A stretch of 64,000 nucleotides of DNA, from NCBI RefSeq assembly GCF_947498015.1, contig NZ_CANMIR010000007.1, forward strand, positions 1 through 64,000. Reading direction: 5' to 3'. Each line of letters begins with the position of its first letter. Position 1 is the stretch's first letter. The position numbers and the translations under genes were made by a program. Source of the stretch: an uncultured Neptuniibacter sp. GTDB taxonomy: Bacteria; Pseudomonadota; Gammaproteobacteria; Pseudomonadales; Balneatricaceae. The notes below the pieces were generated by a model. It saw nothing but the letters and a program-made list of their open reading frames with translations. It searched no databases and was not told where the DNA came from. Below, one piece after another: positions 27,941 through 37,814 of the stretch.

Positions 27941-28065
27941 TACGTTGTTCCCGCAGAAAGCGAGCACAGATCCATGACCTTGATGGATCTGAAGCTTGAG
28001 CAATCCAAAATCTGTGGCAGACTAGACGGCAACCCCATTTACGATGCAAGGCAGATAGCGCAACG

Positions 28066-28794
28066 ATGAGAATACCCCGCTTTTATGAATCCCAACCCAT
28101 GAGAACAGGTGAAGAGATTACGCTGAGTGATACCGTAGTTCAGCATGTCAGCCGCTCACTGCGCATGAGGCCTGGCGATACACTCAGACTGTTTAATGGT
28201 GACGGAAAAGAGTATTCCGCCTCTCTCACTGCCGTTGAAAAGAGAAGCGCCCGTGCCCATATAACTGATGAGCACCACCCCTCCACAGAAACAGATCTGA
28301 AGGTGAGTATCGGTCAAACACTCTCCCGCGGTGAGCGAATGGACTTTGCGGTACAGAAAAGTACCGAAATGGGTGTGAGCCATATAACCCCACTGTTTTC
28401 TGAACGCTGTGAGGTAAAGCTACCGCCTGAGCGCCAGCAAAAGCGCATCCATCACTGGCAACAGATTGCGATTAGCGCCTGCGAACAATCAGGACGCGTC
28501 ACACCACCGGAGATAAGCTCGCCGGATACGCTGAAGAACTGGATAGCCTCACAAAATGCAGAGTTGAAGCTGGTGCTACATCATCATAGCGAGCAACCTC
28601 TGCAGGAGATGGTGCGCCCCGCTTCCGTCGCGCTTCTGATTGGCCCTGAGGGGGGATTAACAGAGGATGAGGTTGAACTTGCGATTCAACATGGGTTCAA
28701 ACCATTAACGCTCGGCCCCCGGGTGATGCGGACAGAAACAGCACCCATAGCGGCCCTGACTCTGTTAAATTACCTTTGGGGCGATTTGGGATAA
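28066..28794 (+). CDS. rsmE: 16S rRNA m3U1498 methyltransferase
   Basis: SPOUT-family methyltransferase, 242 residues: N-terminal PUA-like RNA-binding part and a C-terminal trefoil-knot domain with IGPEGGLTEDE and LGPRVMRTETAPIAAL that bind S-adenosylmethionine. It modifies U1498 of 16S rRNA in the 30S subunit. It heads the run that continues with gshB, the usual neighbour in gammaproteobacteria. Confidence 0.95.
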   Translation: MRIPRFYESQPMRTGEEITLSDTVVQHVSRSLRMRPGDTLRLFNGDGKEYSASLTAVEKRSARAHITDEHHPSTETDLKVSIGQTLSRGERMDFAVQKSTEMGVSHITPLFSERCEVKLPPERQQKRIHHWQQIAISACEQSGRVTPPEISSPDTLKNWIASQNAELKLVLHHHSEQPLQEMVRPASVALLIGPEGGLTEDEVELAIQHGFKPLTLGPRVMRTETAPIAALTLLNYLWGDLG

Positions 28795-28857
28795 TCACAG
28801 TTTTAAGGCAAAACGCCCTTAGCTTATAACAGCACGTTGACACAACAGGATAATAGA

Positions 28858-29811
28858 ATGGCGATCAAAATCGGCATTGTGATGGACCCTATTGATAACA
28901 TCACTTTCAAAAAAGACAGTTCACTGGCTATGTTATGGGCGGCTCAGCAAAAAGGCTGGGAGCTCTGGTATATGGAACAGCATCATCTCTTCTCTCTGGA
29001 CGGTATTGCTCAGGCACATATGGCCCCACTGCAGGTCGCCATGGATGAAGATCAGTGGTTTGAGCGCGGAGAGTATCAATCCCGAAAGCTGGCAGATCTG
29101 GATGTCATTCTGATGCGTAAGGATCCCCCTTTCGATAATGAATTCATCTATACCACTTACCTGCTCGAACAGGCGGAAAAAGAGGGCACTCTGATCGTCA
29201 ACAAGCCTCAAAGCTTAAGGGACTATAACGAGAAGTTGTTCGCCACCCACTTCCCGCAGTGCTGCCCTCCGGTGCTGGTAAGCCGACATGAAACCATGCT
29301 CAGAGAGTTCCATAAAGAGCATGGGGACGTCATTTTTAAACCGCTGGATGGTATGGGTGGATCACAGATATACCGTATCAAAGAGGATGGACTGAACCTC
29401 GGTGTCATCATCGAAACACTGACAAATTATGGCCAGCAGACCATAATGGCACAGAAGTTCATTCCCGAGATCGTCGATGGAGATAAACGGATCTTACTGG
29501 TCGACGGCGAACCGGTTCCCTACGGACTGGCCCGCATACCCACCAACGGCGAAACCCGCGGCAATCTGGCAGCAGGTGGACGTGGAGAGGGACGCGAGCT
29601 TACCGAAAGGGAGTACTGGATCTGCGAACAGATCGCTCCAACACTGAAGGAAAAAGGGTTATTATTTGTTGGATTAGATGTGATCGGCGATTACCTGACC
29701 GAAATTAATGTCACCAGTCCAACCTGCATTCGTGAACTGGATAATCAATTTGGTCTAGATATAGGAATGCAACTCATGGATGTGATTGAAGCCAAGCTGG
29801 CCAATCAGTAA
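28858..29811 (+). CDS. gshB: Glutathione synthetase
   Basis: ATP-grasp enzyme, 317 residues, joining glycine to gamma-glutamylcysteine. Visible are IGIVMDPI at the N-terminus, LMRKDPPFDNEFIY, the ATP-binding KPLDGMGGSQIYR and the C-terminal INVTSPTCIRELD. I chose the ATG at 28858 (MAIKIGIVMDP), preceded by AGGA at 8 nt, over an upstream in-frame start at 28837. It is followed 26 bp later by tonB. Confidence 0.96.
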   Translation: MAIKIGIVMDPIDNITFKKDSSLAMLWAAQQKGWELWYMEQHHLFSLDGIAQAHMAPLQVAMDEDQWFERGEYQSRKLADLDVILMRKDPPFDNEFIYTTYLLEQAEKEGTLIVNKPQSLRDYNEKLFATHFPQCCPPVLVSRHETMLREFHKEHGDVIFKPLDGMGGSQIYRIKEDGLNLGVIIETLTNYGQQTIMAQKFIPEIVDGDKRILLVDGEPVPYGLARIPTNGETRGNLAAGGRGEGRELTEREYWICEQIAPTLKEKGLLFVGLDVIGDYLTEINVTSPTCIRELDNQFGLDIGMQLMDVIEAKLANQ

Positions 29812-29837
29812 TACTTTACTGGAGCAGGAATAACAGA

Positions 29838-30785
29838 GTGACTACGGTAACGACACAAGCGGTTTCTGCTATAGAGCGTTTCGGTTTTACTCTGTTTTTT
29901 GCTACAGCTCTGCATGCGGTGGCTATTATCGGTATCTCCTTTACGGCCGAAACTACCAAGCCACCGCAACAAACCATCGAGGTTACTCTGGCTCAGTTCC
30001 AGCAGGAGAAGAAACCTAAAGAGGCTGACTTTATCGCGCAGGCCAATCAGGAGGGTAGCGGTAGCAGCGAAGAGAAAAAGCTGCCTTCCACTCCGCAACG
30101 AGCCAATTTCCATGATGAAAAACGCAAACGTCTGGCGCCCTCGCAAACCAGAGCGATCACCAATAGCCAGCAACCTACACCTTTAACCTCTGCTGAAGCC
30201 AAACCTAACAACAAACCTGCCCCTGAAGCTAAAGCCAAGACTGCCAAACGCCAGGTCGTTACAACACAGAAAGTGGCGCAACAAAAGGCCCCTGATAAGA
30301 TTCAAAAAAAGAGAGAAAAAACAGCCACCAGCAGTAAAACCGGTAATACCAGCTCTCTGCTCAGCCGCAGTTTGGAGATTGCGAGCCTTCAGGCAGAACT
30401 GGACTCTCATCGCGAGATGATGGCGAAGAAGCCACGCGTCAAACGACTTACTTCAGCCTCGACCCAAAAACGTGAAGATGCGCTCTACCTGGAAAACTGG
30501 CGTAAGAAAATTGAGAACGTCGGTAACCTGAACTATCCAGAAGAGGCTCGCAGAAACAAGCTTTATGGGCGTTTACGCCTTCTGGTAGCCATTAAACCAG
30601 ACGGTGCTGTTCACTCTATTGAGGTCCTTGAGTCATCCGGCCAGACAGTCCTGGATGATGCAGCGATCCGAATTGTCCGTCTGGCTGCACCATTCCAGCC
30701 GTTCCCCGTAGAGATCCGCAAGAACACGGATATTCTGGAGATAATTCGTACCTGGAAATTTGAGAAAAAAGCATCGGTATACTAA
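29838..30785 (+). CDS. tonB: TonB-family energy transducer
   Basis: A 315-residue protein with one N-terminal anchor (about residues 14-34), a long Lys/Pro/Gln-rich spacer (about 50-200) and a C-terminal TonB domain with YPEEARRNKLYGRLRLLVAIKPDGAV and VRLAAPFQPFP. TonB proteins pass proton-motive energy to outer-membrane transporters. There is no exbB/exbD here; this copy corresponds in position to TonB3 of P. aeruginosa, which has been linked to twitching motility, and pilT/pilU are nearby. GTG start with GGAGCAGG upstream. Confidence 0.85.
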   Translation: MTTVTTQAVSAIERFGFTLFFATALHAVAIIGISFTAETTKPPQQTIEVTLAQFQQEKKPKEADFIAQANQEGSGSSEEKKLPSTPQRANFHDEKRKRLAPSQTRAITNSQQPTPLTSAEAKPNNKPAPEAKAKTAKRQVVTTQKVAQQKAPDKIQKKREKTATSSKTGNTSSLLSRSLEIASLQAELDSHREMMAKKPRVKRLTSASTQKREDALYLENWRKKIENVGNLNYPEEARRNKLYGRLRLLVAIKPDGAVHSIEVLESSGQTVLDDAAIRIVRLAAPFQPFPVEIRKNTDILEIIRTWKFEKKASVY

Positions 30786-30821
30786 GCCTTAATACAGCAT
30801 ACGTAATATGGGCCCACCAAT

Positions 30822-31394
30822 ATGACAACACCCTGTCATTCTCTGAGAAACCACCTACTCATCTCAATGCCCCACTTACAGGACCCGCACTTTTCACACA
30901 CTGTTACCTATATCTGTGATCATAGTGAGTATGGGGCGATGGGTCTGGTCATCAATCGTCCGATTGGCATCACTCTGGCTGAGCTATGTGATCATCTGAG
31001 CATACCCTGCCTCTCAGTTGCTAACCAACAGAGGGAGATTTTCAGCGGAGGACCCGTTCGGAGCGATCGCGGCTACGTTTTACATAAGGCCGATGACCCG
31101 ATGGACTGGAGTAGCAGCCACTGCGTAACGGATAACATCCTACTCTCGACCTCACTCGATGCCATAGAAGCGGCCGCAGCGGGCCAATTTAACCACAACT
31201 ATCTGATTGCATTGGGTTGTGCTGGCTGGGGACCGGGGCAGCTGGAACAGGAGCTTAGCAATAATGTCTGGTTAAGCTGTCAGGCAAATTCAGATATACT
31301 CTTCACCATTCCGGCTGGCGATCGTTTGCAGGCAGCCGCATCAATTCTGGGCGTCAACCTTGATCTGCTGACCGCTCATACTGGACACGCCTGA
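30822..31394 (+). CDS. yqgE: YqgE/AlgH family protein
   Basis: A 190-residue protein of the DUF179 family. HLLISMPHLQDPHFSHTVTYICDHSEYGAMGLVINRP, FSGGPVRSDRGYVLH and ALGCAGWGPGQLEQEL are the conserved blocks. Known as AlgH in Pseudomonas from a genetic link to alginate, but its molecular role is unsettled. It precedes ruvX in nearly all gammaproteobacteria. Confidence 0.9.
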   Translation: MTTPCHSLRNHLLISMPHLQDPHFSHTVTYICDHSEYGAMGLVINRPIGITLAELCDHLSIPCLSVANQQREIFSGGPVRSDRGYVLHKADDPMDWSSSHCVTDNILLSTSLDAIEAAAAGQFNHNYLIALGCAGWGPGQLEQELSNNVWLSCQANSDILFTIPAGDRLQAAASILGVNLDLLTAHTGHA

Positions 31395-31440
31395 GCCTAC
31401 ATAAATAAGGTTCTGGCAACCCTGAAGGTTAAAGCAATCA

Positions 31441-31917
31441 ATGAGCAATGTGATCAATCAAGCGCTGGCTTTTGATTTTGGTACATCACGAATCGGCGTC
31501 GCAACAGGACAATCGATCACGGGCACCGCTACTCCCCTCTCCCCCATCACTGCACGTGATGGCATTCCTGATTGGAATAAACTCACAGCCCTGATAGATG
31601 AGTGGCAGCCGGAGGCTCTGGTTGTCGGCATTCCGCTAAACTATGACGGCTCAATCAGTGATATGGCATATCGCGCCAGGAAGTTTGCCAACCGCTTGCA
31701 TGAACGGTATAAAACGCCCTGCTATTTAATGGATGAACGTCTCTCAACTGCAGAAGCAAAAGAGATCCACTTCGCAGCCGGTGGCAGTGATAACTTCAAA
31801 GAGGAATCGGTCGATGGTATTGCGGCACAACTGATTCTGGAAAGCTGGTTTAACTGCGACATCCGAATTCCAAGCCACACCCGACTGGAGGAGGCCTATG
31901 ACAGCCAACGCTCTTAA
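31441..31917 (+). CDS. ruvX: YqgF/RuvX putative Holliday-junction resolvase
   Basis: RNase H-like fold, 158 residues, with acidic active-site residues in [24 protein letters not shown], and [13 protein letters not shown]. In E. coli YqgF acts in processing pre-16S rRNA 5' ends; a resolvase role was proposed from the fold. The end of the gene overlaps pyrR by 20 bp. Confidence 0.93.
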   Translation: MSNVINQALAFDFGTSRIGVATGQSITGTATPLSPITARDGIPDWNKLTALIDEWQPEALVVGIPLNYDGSISDMAYRARKFANRLHERYKTPCYLMDERLSTAEAKEIHFAAGGSDNFKEESVDGIAAQLILESWFNCDIRIPSHTRLEEAYDSQRS

Positions 31918-32413
31918 TGCTGATGCACTACTGGAAAAAATGCAGCAGGAACTCAGCGCTTTACTATCTCAGGGCAAACGGCCTGACCCGTTGATGATCG
32001 GCATCCACACTGGCGGGGTCTGGCTCGCAGAACGGTTACATCGATCTCTAGGGCTATCCAGCCCTCTTGGGGTCCTAGACATTTCGTTCCATCGGGATGA
32101 TTTTGACCAAAGTGGGCTCAACCCTAAAGTGCAGCCATCAAAGCTCCCCTGCCCAACTGAGGGACGCCATATTATTTTGGTCGATGATGTCATCATGAGT
32201 GGTCGCACTATCCGCGCCGCCATGAATGAGCTGTTTGATTTTGGCCGCCCTGCTTCTGTCACGCTGGTCACCTTGCTTGACCTACAACAACGCGAACTGC
32301 CCATTCAAGCCGATATTATTGGTGGCACTTTAGCGATCAGCGCCGACCAGGCTGTAAAACTTACCGGTCCAGAGCCACTGGCTCTGGAGATTCGTAACCG
32401 TTCTGAAGACTGA
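31898..32413 (+). CDS. pyrR: Bifunctional pyr operon regulator / uracil phosphoribosyltransferase
   Basis: Phosphoribosyltransferase fold, 171 residues, with the PRPP-binding loop [21 protein letters not shown]. In Bacillus PyrR binds pyr mRNA; in gammaproteobacteria with the order pyrR-pyrB-pyrC' its regulatory role is less clear. No RNA-binding anti-terminator is evident before pyrR here since the start lies inside ruvX. Confidence 0.9.
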   Translation: MTANALNADALLEKMQQELSALLSQGKRPDPLMIGIHTGGVWLAERLHRSLGLSSPLGVLDISFHRDDFDQSGLNPKVQPSKLPCPTEGRHIILVDDVIMSGRTIRAAMNELFDFGRPASVTLVTLLDLQQRELPIQADIIGGTLAISADQAVKLTGPEPLALEIRNRSED

Positions 32414-32422
32414 GTTAACATC

Positions 32423-33427
32423 ATGTTTGAACAAACAGATCCGAATCAGATTCAGCTTACCGATGAAGGTGAACTGAAGCACTTTATCACGACAGAAGGC
32501 CTGTCTCGTGAGCTGCTGACAGAGATTCTGGATACCGCAGACTCCTTTGTGGATATGAGCGTCAAGCAGGTCAAAAAAGTACCGCTGCTCAGAGGTAAAA
32601 CCGTTGTTAACCTCTTTTTTGAAGCGAGCACCCGTACACTATCCACCTTTGAGCTGGCAGCTAAACGTCTCTCAGCCGATGTACTCAATCTGAATATCAG
32701 TACCTCCTCAACATCCAAAGGGGAGACACTCAAAGATACATTGATGACACTTCGTGCAATGCATTCAGATATGTTCGTGGTCCGCCACTCCAGTAGTGGT
32801 GCCGCTCATTTTATTGCAGAGCACGTCACCCCGGATGTTGCCGTCATTAATGCCGGTGACGGCCGCCATGCACATCCGACCCAAGCGATGCTGGATATGC
32901 TCACAATTCGTCAGGCCAAAGGGGACTTTACCCCTCTGAGCGTGGCTATCGTCGGCGACATTCTGCACTCACGGGTTGCCCGCTCGCAGATCCACGCCTT
33001 GAGAACGCTTGGTGTCAGTGATATTCGCGTAATTGCGCCTAATACACTGCTACCCCGTCATATAGAAAGCCTGGGCGTAAAGGTATTCACCAATATGCAG
33101 CAGGGGATCAAGGATGTGGATGTCGTCATGATGCTCCGTCTACAGAAGGAACGAATGAATACTGCGCTCCTGCCAAGTGAAAGTGAGTTCTATAAGTTAT
33201 ATGGGCTGACAATGGACAAACTCGCCCTGGCTAAACCGGATGCCATTGTGATGCACCCTGGACCAATCAACCGCGGAGTGGAGATCGCTTCTTCTGTCGC
33301 TGATGGTGAACGCTCCCTGATCCTCGATCAGGTAACCAATGGCATCGCAGTACGTATGGCTGTCATGTCAATGGCGATGAGTGGACAAGCAAAAAACCGT
33401 CCTAACTTGACCGGGGTTGGAGAGTAG
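32423..33427 (+). CDS. pyrB: Aspartate carbamoyltransferase catalytic subunit
   Basis: Condenses carbamoyl phosphate with aspartate in pyrimidine synthesis; 334 residues. [22 protein letters not shown] and [13 protein letters not shown] are typical. The carbamoyl-phosphate loop reads [12 protein letters not shown], where the usual sequence is STRTR; the Arg and Thr that touch the phosphate (STRT) are kept but the next Arg is Leu. The length and the adjoining pyrC' are those of the pseudomonad-type ATCase, which forms a dodecamer of PyrB and PyrC' and lacks PyrI. Confidence 0.95.
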   Translation: MFEQTDPNQIQLTDEGELKHFITTEGLSRELLTEILDTADSFVDMSVKQVKKVPLLRGKTVVNLFFEASTRTLSTFELAAKRLSADVLNLNISTSSTSKGETLKDTLMTLRAMHSDMFVVRHSSSGAAHFIAEHVTPDVAVINAGDGRHAHPTQAMLDMLTIRQAKGDFTPLSVAIVGDILHSRVARSQIHALRTLGVSDIRVIAPNTLLPRHIESLGVKVFTNMQQGIKDVDVVMMLRLQKERMNTALLPSESEFYKLYGLTMDKLALAKPDAIVMHPGPINRGVEIASSVADGERSLILDQVTNGIAVRMAVMSMAMSGQAKNRPNLTGVGE

Positions 33428-33432
33428 TCACG

Positions 33433-34707
33433 ATGAACATTCTTATTCAAGGTGGTCGCGTCATCGATCCGGCCAATCAGATCGATCAGATCACAGATCT
33501 TTATATCTCAGATGGAAAAATTGCAGCGCTAGATGCCGCCCCGGAAGGTTTTGAGCCTGAACAGACAATTGATGCCAAACATCAGGTCGTCTCACCGGGC
33601 TTTATCGACCTGTGCGCGCACGCTCGTGAGCCCGGACCATCGCAAAAAGGGTCTATCAAAACCGAATCCGCGGCTGCAGTTGCGGGTGGTATTACTACGA
33701 TGGTTACCCCACCCACCACTACACCGATTGTCGATACCTCAGCCGTTGCTGAGCTAATCAAAGATCGATGTGCAGAGGCGGGTAAGATGCAGATCCTGCC
33801 TATGGGCGCCCTTACCAAAGGACTGGAAGGCGAACAGCTGGCTCCCATGGCCGCCCTCGCAGCGTCAGGTTGTATCGCATTCAGTAACGTCCGGATGCCG
33901 ATCGCTAACTCATTGATCATGATGCGCAGCCTGGAGTACGCCGCTACGCACGATCTGCTGGTGATCTTCCAGCCTCAGGATGCTGCGCTGGCCAAAGGAG
34001 GCTGTATGCATGACGACAGCACCTGTACTCGCCTTGGCCTTAACGGCATCCCTGAGTCGGCTGAAACTATTGAGGTCGCACGCTGCCTGCTTCTGGCCGA
34101 ACAAACGGGCGTACGCGCCCACTTCGGGCAGCTATCCTGTGAACGCTCAGTCCGTATGATCACGGAAGCCAGAGAGCGTGGTTTACCGGTGACCGCCGAT
34201 GTATCGATCCAGAATCTGCTTTTAACAGATGAAAACGTGAATGGTTTCAGTAATGATTTCCATCTGATCCCGCCACTACGTAGTCAACTTGACCGTGCAG
34301 GGCTGATACAGGGTTTACTCGGGGGAAGCATTCAGGCGATCTGTTCTGATCACCAGCCTCATGAAAGAGCCGCCAAAGAAGCCCCCTTTGCAGATACAGA
34401 GCCGGGTATGATCGGATTAGAAACCCTTCTGCCGCTCTCTTTGCTACTGGTCGAGCAGAAGATGTTGGATCTACCGCAACTGATTGAGAAGCTGACTACT
34501 GCACCTGCGTCTATTCTCGGCCTTGAATCCGGATCATTAGCCGTAGGCAGCCCAGCTAACATCTGTATTTTTGATCCAAACATTGAGTGGCAACTCACGC
34601 CTGAGAACTGTCACTCTCGCGGCAAGAACACCCCTTTTATGAACTATCCACTGAAAGGTAGGGTCACCTGTACCCTATTTGAGGGGAAAGCTGTATTTCA
34701 ACTCTGA
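33433..34707 (+). CDS. pyrC': Dihydroorotase-like subunit PyrC' (probably non-catalytic)
   Basis: Amidohydrolase-fold protein, 424 residues, 5 bp after pyrB. Active dihydroorotases begin their metal site with DxHxHxREPG; here the sequence is DLCAHAREPG, so the first metal His is Cys. The PHHLLLTD segment is IQNLLLTD, losing another ligand His, while CSDHQPH and HFGQLS keep others. Loss of ligands and linkage to pyrB match the PyrC' of Pseudomonas, known to be inactive and needed for ATCase assembly. A functional pyrC should be elsewhere. Confidence 0.9.
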   Translation: MNILIQGGRVIDPANQIDQITDLYISDGKIAALDAAPEGFEPEQTIDAKHQVVSPGFIDLCAHAREPGPSQKGSIKTESAAAVAGGITTMVTPPTTTPIVDTSAVAELIKDRCAEAGKMQILPMGALTKGLEGEQLAPMAALAASGCIAFSNVRMPIANSLIMMRSLEYAATHDLLVIFQPQDAALAKGGCMHDDSTCTRLGLNGIPESAETIEVARCLLLAEQTGVRAHFGQLSCERSVRMITEARERGLPVTADVSIQNLLLTDENVNGFSNDFHLIPPLRSQLDRAGLIQGLLGGSIQAICSDHQPHERAAKEAPFADTEPGMIGLETLLPLSLLLVEQKMLDLPQLIEKLTTAPASILGLESGSLAVGSPANICIFDPNIEWQLTPENCHSRGKNTPFMNYPLKGRVTCTLFEGKAVFQL

Positions 34708-34718
34708 ATTCCCAGATA

Positions 34719-34758
34719 TAAAAAAAGCCGTGACTCTTTGAGCCACGGCTTTTTTTTG
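34719..34758. terminator. Bidirectional terminator between pyrC' and pilU
   Basis: GCCGTG/CACGGC stem with extended loop, A-run of six before and T-run of eight after. It serves both convergent genes. Confidence 0.88.
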
Positions 34759-34771
34759 CGCATCGAGCGGG

Positions 34772-35935
34772 TTACATACTCTTCACACCCGCATCACCTT
34801 TCATATGCATATAATCATCCTCATCCTGCAGGTCAAATGACTGCCCGTCATCACCCGCCAGTTCCGGATTGGTATCCGCACTCAGTTTAATCATCAAACG
34901 CAGGTCGTTTGCTGAGTCCGCATGAGCCAAGGCTACATCATAGGTAATCGCGCCATCTTTATAGAGCGTGAACAACGCCTGATCGAAGGTCTGCATGCCA
35001 AGGTTAGTGGATTTTTTAACCACATCCTTAATCTCATGCACATCTCCCTTACGAATAAGATCCTGTATCAAAGGCGTATTAATCAACACCTCAATCGCAG
35101 CACGACGGCCTTTACCATCTTTGGTTGGCAGTAGCTGCTGGGCGATGATCGCTTTGAGGTTCAGGGACAGATCCATCCATAACTGATCATGATGTTCAGG
35201 CGGGAAGAAACTGATAATACGGTCCAGCGCCTGGTTGGCGTTATTGGCGTGAAGAGTTGCCAGAGTAAGGTGACCTGTTTCCGCAAAGACCAGACCATGC
35301 TGCATCGTCTCGCGAGTACGAATCTCACCCATCAAAATCACATCCGGTGCCTGACGCAATGTGTTCTTCAACGCCACATCGAAAGAATCAGTATCGATGC
35401 CGACCTCTCGCTGAGTAATAATGCTCTGCTTATGGTCATGCACATACTCGATCGGATCCTCAATTGTAATGATATGCCCACGATGATTAGTATTTCGATA
35501 ATCGATCATCGAGGCCAGAGAGGTTGATTTACCGGTCGATGTTCCGCCCACAAACAGAATAAGTCCACGCTTCGTCATGGACAGATCACGCAAGATTGGA
35601 GGCAGGTTCAACTCTTCCAGGCTGGGTATGTAATCACTGATCTTCCTCAGTACCATACCCGCCGAATTGCGCTGAAAGAATGCAGACACACGGAATCGGC
35701 CTAAACCAGGAGCACTGATCGCGAAGTTACACTCATGCGTGCCTTCAAATTCAGCCAGCTGTTTATCATTCATGGTACTGTATACCAACGCACGCGCCTG
35801 TGAGGGCTTAAGCGTGTCCTTGGTGAGAGGTTTCAAAGTACCATCCACTTTGATTGTCGGTCTGGCTCCCGCTGTTACAAACAGGTCGGAAGCATCCCGC
35901 TCAACCATGACTTTCAGTAATTGCGTAAAATCCAC
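34772..35935 (-). CDS. pilU: Type IV pilus twitching ATPase PilU
   Basis: PilT-family secretion ATPase, 387 residues. Walker A reads GGTSTGKSTSL, followed by the Asp box ITIEDPIEYVHDH, Walker B region LMGEIRTRETM and the His box GHLTLATLHANNA. PilU assists PilT in pilus retraction, chiefly under load. Its C-terminus (PLIQDLIRKGD instead of AIRNLIRE) and the extra acidic tail separate it from PilT. It lies 22 bp after pilT on the same strand. Confidence 0.93.
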   Translation of the reverse strand: MDFTQLLKVMVERDASDLFVTAGARPTIKVDGTLKPLTKDTLKPSQARALVYSTMNDKQLAEFEGTHECNFAISAPGLGRFRVSAFFQRNSAGMVLRKISDYIPSLEELNLPPILRDLSMTKRGLILFVGGTSTGKSTSLASMIDYRNTNHRGHIITIEDPIEYVHDHKQSIITQREVGIDTDSFDVALKNTLRQAPDVILMGEIRTRETMQHGLVFAETGHLTLATLHANNANQALDRIISFFPPEHHDQLWMDLSLNLKAIIAQQLLPTKDGKGRRAAIEVLINTPLIQDLIRKGDVHEIKDVVKKSTNLGMQTFDQALFTLYKDGAITYDVALAHADSANDLRLMIKLSADTNPELAGDDGQSFDLQDEDDYMHMKGDAGVKSM

Positions 35936-35957
35936 GCTTTTCTCCTAACTTCCCGGT

Positions 35958-36992
35958 TTAGAACTGCTGAGGATTAGCTGCCCTGTCTCTTGCAGTCTCC
36001 CGAGAGATCATACCCTTCTGAACCAGCTCTTGCAGCGACTGATCGAGGGTTTTCATACCAAAAGACGCGCCCGTCTGAATAGCAGAGTACATCTGCGCCA
36101 CTTTGTCTTCTCGAATAAGGTTACGAATCGCCGGCGTACCTATCATAATCTCATGTGCCGCGACACGGCCACCGGTTGGCTTTTTCAATAGCGTCTGAGA
36201 GATAACCCCCATAAGGGACTCTGACAGCATCGAACGAACCATGTCTTTCTCGGCAGCAGGGAACACATCGATCACACGGTCGATGGTCTTAGCCGCTGAG
36301 GTTGTATGCAGCGTTCCGAATACCAGATGCCCGGTTTCTGCTGCGGTCAACGCCAAACGAATAGTTTCAAGGTCACGCATCTCGCCCACAAGAATAATAT
36401 CCGGGTCTTCACGCAACGCAGAGCGCAGGGCATGGGCAAAGCTGTGAGTATCACGATGCACTTCTCGCTGGTTTACCAGACACTTTTTACTCTCATGCAC
36501 AAACTCAATCGGGTCTTCGATGGTCAGTATATGATCGGCACGGGTCTCATTGACATAATCAACCATCGCCGCCAGGGTTGTACTCTTACCGGAACCTGTA
36601 GGCCCGGTTACCAGTACTAATCCACGCGGTTTATCCGACAGATCCCTGAACACTTTCCCCATATCCAGATCTTCCAGAGTTAGCACTTTACTCGGAATCG
36701 TACGGAATACGGCACCCGCACCACGATTCTGGTTGAAAGCGTTAACACGGAATCGGGCTAAACCGGGTACTTCGAAGGAGAAGTCTGTTTCGAGTACTTC
36801 CTCATACTCTTTACGCTGCTTATCATTCATAATGTCGTAGATAAGCGTGTGTACGGCTTTATGATCCAAAGGGGGGAGCTTGATACGGCGCACATCACCG
36901 TCAACACGAATAACAGGCGGCATCCCCGCAGAGATATGTAAGTCGGAGGCGCCTTGTTGTACGGTGAATGATAGAAGTTCAGTAATATCCAT
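35958..36992 (-). CDS. pilT: Type IV pilus retraction ATPase PilT
   Basis: Hexameric motor that drives pilus retraction, 344 residues, equal to P. aeruginosa PilT as I recall it. Walker A TGPTGSGKSTTLAAM, Asp box ILTIEDPIEFVHES, Walker B ILVGEMRDLETI, His box TGHLVFGTLHTTSA and the retraction-specific AIRNLIRE motif are all present. I set the start at 36992 (MDITELLSF), which has AGGA 6 nt before it, not at 37013. Divergent from yggS across 89 bp. Confidence 0.96.
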   Translation of the reverse strand: MDITELLSFTVQQGASDLHISAGMPPVIRVDGDVRRIKLPPLDHKAVHTLIYDIMNDKQRKEYEEVLETDFSFEVPGLARFRVNAFNQNRGAGAVFRTIPSKVLTLEDLDMGKVFRDLSDKPRGLVLVTGPTGSGKSTTLAAMVDYVNETRADHILTIEDPIEFVHESKKCLVNQREVHRDTHSFAHALRSALREDPDIILVGEMRDLETIRLALTAAETGHLVFGTLHTTSAAKTIDRVIDVFPAAEKDMVRSMLSESLMGVISQTLLKKPTGGRVAAHEIMIGTPAIRNLIREDKVAQMYSAIQTGASFGMKTLDQSLQELVQKGMISRETARDRAANPQQF

Positions 36993-37081
36993 AGTGTTCC
37001 TGCCACCCGGCACTGCTAATGTATTTAAGGATAGTTCTAGCAGAATACCCGGCGCAATCCAATTGCTAAGGTCACAAATAT

Positions 37082-37780
37082 ATGTCTAGCATAGCAAATA
37101 ATATTCATATGGTTCAGCAGCACCTCTCTGAGACTGCTAAAAAGTACCATCGGAACTCCGAGGAGATAACACTGCTCGCCGTTTCAAAAACCCGTCCTGT
37201 TGATGATATTAAGGATGCCTATCTGGCCGGGCTTCGCCATTTTGGCGAAAACTATCTTCAGGAAAGTCTGGAAAAGATCGATACGCTCAAGTCTCTGGAT
37301 ATCTGCTGGCATTTTATCGGACCCTTACAGTCCAACAAAACACGGGCAGTTGCTGAAAACTTCCACTGGCTACACACCGTTGCACGATTCAAGATAGGCC
37401 AGCGCTTGTCAGACCAACGTCCTCCTGAGATGCCTCCCCTGAATATCTGCGTACAGGTTAATATTAGCGAAGAGGAGAGCAAATCTGGATGTTCAGTAGC
37501 TGAGTTGCCCAAGCTAATCGAACAACTCAGTCAACTGCCCAACATTATAGTCCGAGGTCTGATGGCGATCCCCACAGCAACGGATAATACCGAGCTGCAA
37601 CGTAAAACCTTCGCCCAAATGAAACAGCTGCTACTTGAATTGCAGCAAAACCACCCTCACTTAGATACATTATCCATGGGCATGTCTGGCGACATGGCAG
37701 CGGCAGTGGCGGAAGGCTCGACAATGGTGCGCATCGGCACAGCTATTTTTGGCCCCCGAGCACCTAAAACTGCTCAGTAA
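37082..37780 (+). CDS. yggS: Pyridoxal phosphate homeostasis protein YggS
   Basis: PLP-binding TIM-barrel protein, 232 residues (PLPHP/PROSC family). LLAVSKTRP carries the PLP Lys, followed by FGENYLQE, WHFIGPLQSNK and MGMSGDMAAAVAEGSTMVRIGTAIFG. It buffers pyridoxal phosphate and has no known enzymatic activity. First of the yggS-proC-yggT-yggU run, the classical order next to pilT. Confidence 0.95.
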   Translation: MSSIANNIHMVQQHLSETAKKYHRNSEEITLLAVSKTRPVDDIKDAYLAGLRHFGENYLQESLEKIDTLKSLDICWHFIGPLQSNKTRAVAENFHWLHTVARFKIGQRLSDQRPPEMPPLNICVQVNISEEESKSGCSVAELPKLIEQLSQLPNIIVRGLMAIPTATDNTELQRKTFAQMKQLLLELQQNHPHLDTLSMGMSGDMAAAVAEGSTMVRIGTAIFGPRAPKTAQ

Positions 37781-37814
37781 GTCCCTATCAGATTGAATAA
37801 GAAGGAATCCATTT

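Noticed and set aside
27528..28049. 173-residue minus-strand frame across the metK end
   Set aside because: Opposite metK and its terminator; no family resemblance, would be cut by the terminator hairpin.
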